A stretch of 25,767 bases of DNA from DTU018 sp029550685 (GTDB taxonomy: Bacteria > Bacillota > Syntrophomonadia > Syntrophomonadales > Syntrophomonadaceae). Position 1 is the stretch's first letter. Every line of letters begins with the position of its first letter. Shown here one piece after another: positions 24,399 to 25,767 of this stretch. A program made the position numbers and the translations under genes. The notes under the pieces were generated by a model that did no database searches, was not told where the DNA came from, and saw only the letters and a list, made by a program, of their open reading frames with translations. Location: the NCBI GenBank assembly GCA_035412805.1, contig DAONVO010000024.1:1-25767 (forward strand), read 5' to 3'.

Positions 24399-24434
24399 AA
24401 AAAACGGGAGGAGTAAAACTTTAAACTCCTCCCG
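24399..24434 (-). terminator. Terminator of the cotJ operon
   Basis: Minus strand CGGGAGGAGT, loop, ACTCCTCCCG (stem 24405-24434) followed by six T residues (24404-24399). It begins about 40 bases after the cotJC stop. A canonical intrinsic terminator. Confidence 0.93.
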
Positions 24435-24472
24435 CTGATGTCAGAAAAATGATATCCATACTAAACAGGCAG

Positions 24473-25072
24473 TTATTCTAAGGGATAATCCTTACCCATA
24501 TGAAAATGATGACGGCTGTCCAAGAAGTCATATATATGCTGCAGGGCTTCCCCAAAGCGCTGGAAATGTACAATCTCTCTCTGCCACAAGAATCTCAGGG
24601 GTCTTATGATATCCGGTTCCCGGGTCATACTGAGCAAGTGCTCGTAAACTGCCCGGGCTTTCTGCTCTGCTGCCATGTCTTCCATCAAATTCGCCACCGG
24701 ATCTCCCAGAGCTCTGACATAAGCTGCGGTCCAGGGAACTCCTTCGGAATCCACCCAGAATAAGTCCTTGCCATTCTGAGCATAATACCCTCCTAATCCG
24801 GCCTCTTTTAGTTCTTCCGGGGATGCATCTCTGATCATCTGGTGAATCATGGTGGCAATAATTTCTACATGGGCCATTTCCTCGGTACCAATGTCGGTGA
24901 GCAAGGCTTTGGTTTTTCCGGTGGGCATAGCGTACCTTTGGGTAAGGTAACGCAAGGATGCGCTCAGTTCCCCGTCAGGTCCTCCGTACTGGGAAAACAG
25001 GGCTTTGGCCAATTTCAGATCCTTGCTGCGAATATTGACGGGGATTTCTAATTTCTTTTCATAAATCCACAT
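24473..25072 (-). CDS. cotJC: Spore coat protein CotJC, manganese-catalase family
   Basis: CotJC is a spore coat component homologous to non-haem manganese catalases. 199 aa. Ligand residues expected for the dimanganese site are present: E35 (GELSAS), E65 and H68 (GTEEMAHVE), E136 (AAEQKAR) and H169 (REIVHF). Catalase activity is therefore plausible. AAGGGGGG lies six bases before the ATG, 12 bases after cotJB. It marks the organism as a spore former; the gene is expected to be expressed in the mother cell. Confidence 0.95.
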   Translation of the reverse strand: MWIYEKKLEIPVNIRSKDLKLAKALFSQYGGPDGELSASLRYLTQRYAMPTGKTKALLTDIGTEEMAHVEIIATMIHQMIRDASPEELKEAGLGGYYAQNGKDLFWVDSEGVPWTAAYVRALGDPVANLMEDMAAEQKARAVYEHLLSMTREPDIIRPLRFLWQREIVHFQRFGEALQHIYDFLDSRHHFHMGKDYPLE

Positions 25073-25084
25073 TTTTTTCCCCCC

Positions 25085-25357
25085 TTAATAACCGCATTCC
25101 CAGGGCCAGGGTTCGTCCACCCATTGCCAGGGAAAATCGCTTACGTCTTCACCGAAATTGCTCAAGGGGCCGAAATCTCTAACGTACCGGGCTTTTAATT
25201 TGTTTAATTCTTTGGTTATATAGTTGTAGTCTTCCAGAGCCTCTTTGGAGCGTGGGAAATTGTCCAGGTACAGGTTCAGTTCAATAGCTGCAAATTCATA
25301 TTCCTGAATAGCTCTGATAAGTTTCTCCCGGCTTACTTTATCATGATCGCTACTCAT
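25085..25357 (-). CDS. cotJB: Spore coat protein CotJB
   Basis: A small spore coat protein, 90 aa from the ATG at 25357. Typical features are the helical YEFAAIELNLYLDNFP segment, the repeated acidic/aromatic middle, and the Trp-rich tail (FPWQWVDEPWPWECGY). The chosen ATG is nine bases after AAGGAGG; the ATG nine bases earlier would almost touch that site. It overlaps the cotJA stop by 8 bases. Confidence 0.93.
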   Translation of the reverse strand: MSSDHDKVSREKLIRAIQEYEFAAIELNLYLDNFPRSKEALEDYNYITKELNKLKARYVRDFGPLSNFGEDVSDFPWQWVDEPWPWECGY

Positions 25358-25532
25358 GTTGGTCATCCTCCTTTTCTCTACCTTTTTCCCTAGGTGGATG
25401 GTCAAGCAGGCAGGTCCAGATCGTTCCCTTCTCGAGAGCAACCTCTAGCGGAAGCACATCACAAAATGGCTGGAATGGAACAAAGGCACGCGCCAACTCA
25501 AGTTCTCTTTTCCGGTTATCGTGTTTTTTCAA
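25350..25532 (-). CDS. cotJA: Spore coat associated protein CotJA
   Basis: 60 aa, too short for detailed motifs, but the core LARAFVPFQPFCDVLPLEVA followed by LEKGTIW is the CotJA pattern, and it heads cotJB-cotJC as in Bacillus and Clostridia. The start is TTG at 25532, ten bases after AAAGGAG; no ATG is available. The tail is highly charged. A CATAAAAT box at 25575-25568 resembles a sigma-E -10 site, but I find no convincing -35 for it. Confidence 0.88.
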   Translation of the reverse strand: MKKHDNRKRELELARAFVPFQPFCDVLPLEVALEKGTIWTCLLDHPPREKGREKEDDQHE

Positions 25533-25640
25533 CTGGATTCAACTCCTTTGTATTGGAAATACATTACATTTTATGAATTGATTGTTAATAGGGTTCCACA
25601 GGATGGCACTGGTGCATAAATTACCTTCTAATGGATATCG

Positions 25641-25767
25641 CTGTGAAAACGCCCTGGCGATAGACAAACCCGAAGCCTTCTTATGTGTCATTGCACCCTA
25701 CGGGTGCAAAGATGGCCGTTCCGGCACTACTGATGTTCGCTATAGCTCACTATTAATGTTGGCCGTT
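25641..25767. repeat. Dispersed palindromic repeat, right-edge copy
   Basis: Upstream of cotJA, non-coding. It contains TGTGAAAACGCC (25641-25652), also found beside the purN-purH element; TTATGTGTCATTGC (25681-25694); a perfect 8-bp stem TTGCACCC-TAC-GGGTGCAA at 25691-25709; and 25714-25750, which matches 77-113 inverted. It runs off the window edge, so its full length is unknown. 25576-25640 shows nothing recognisable. Confidence 0.7.

Noticed and set aside
25568..25590. Sigma-E promoter for cotJ
   Set aside because: A CATAAAAT box resembles the -10, but no acceptable -35 lies at the right distance, so I do not call it.

Overview
The window comes from a spore-forming, probably anaerobic Gram-positive bacterium (Clostridia; the gene set suggests a Syntrophomonas-like lineage, but this is inference). 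Evidence: a cotJABC spore-coat operon, a two-part HisG/HisZ ATP phosphoribosyltransferase, a PurS-PurQ-small PurL complex, an Fe-S type PurF with a cleavable leader, strong AGGAGG ribosome sites, TTG/GTG starts and a ykkC-family riboswitch. Every supported gene lies on the minus strand, so transcription runs from high to low coordinates.

Layout in transcription order. (1) 25532-24473: cotJA-cotJB-cotJC, closed by a strong terminator at 24399-24434. (2) 24368-22184: a TTGCAC/TATAAT promoter, hpt, guaA and a textbook terminator (IMP/GMP salvage and GMP synthesis). (3) 21890-21052: two small genes of unknown function (118 and 82 aa), with a perfect 13-bp hairpin between them. (4) 21013-20817: a near-consensus promoter, a ykkC-family aptamer best read as a PRPP riboswitch, and an attenuator-like hairpin. 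(5) 20771-8614: purE-B-C-S-Q-L-F-M-N-H-D, the B. subtilis order without purK. (6) 8611-7086: a membrane/TPR-like protein, an HD-domain protein and a YerC/TrpR-family regulator. (7) 7084-597: hisZ-G-D-B-H-A-F-IE. (8) 596-1: repeats and a nested palindrome, no gene.

Purine and histidine synthesis are biochemically coupled: PurF and HisG both spend PRPP, and HisH/HisF release AICAR, which PurH consumes. Here the two pathways form one co-directional cluster of 22 genes with many ATGA overlaps and 1-24 nt gaps. The only clear promoter is at the purE end, behind the PRPP-type aptamer. No terminator or strong promoter is visible between purD and hisZ, so histidine genes may be read through from the purine operon.

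A family of palindromic repeats (GTGTCATTGCGAG-like ends, GGAGCGAAGCGACG and GGGTGCA cores) occupies the gene-poor gaps: both window ends, the 260-bp purN-purH gap and the 250-bp purC-purS gap. They sit between operon genes without breaking any reading frame.
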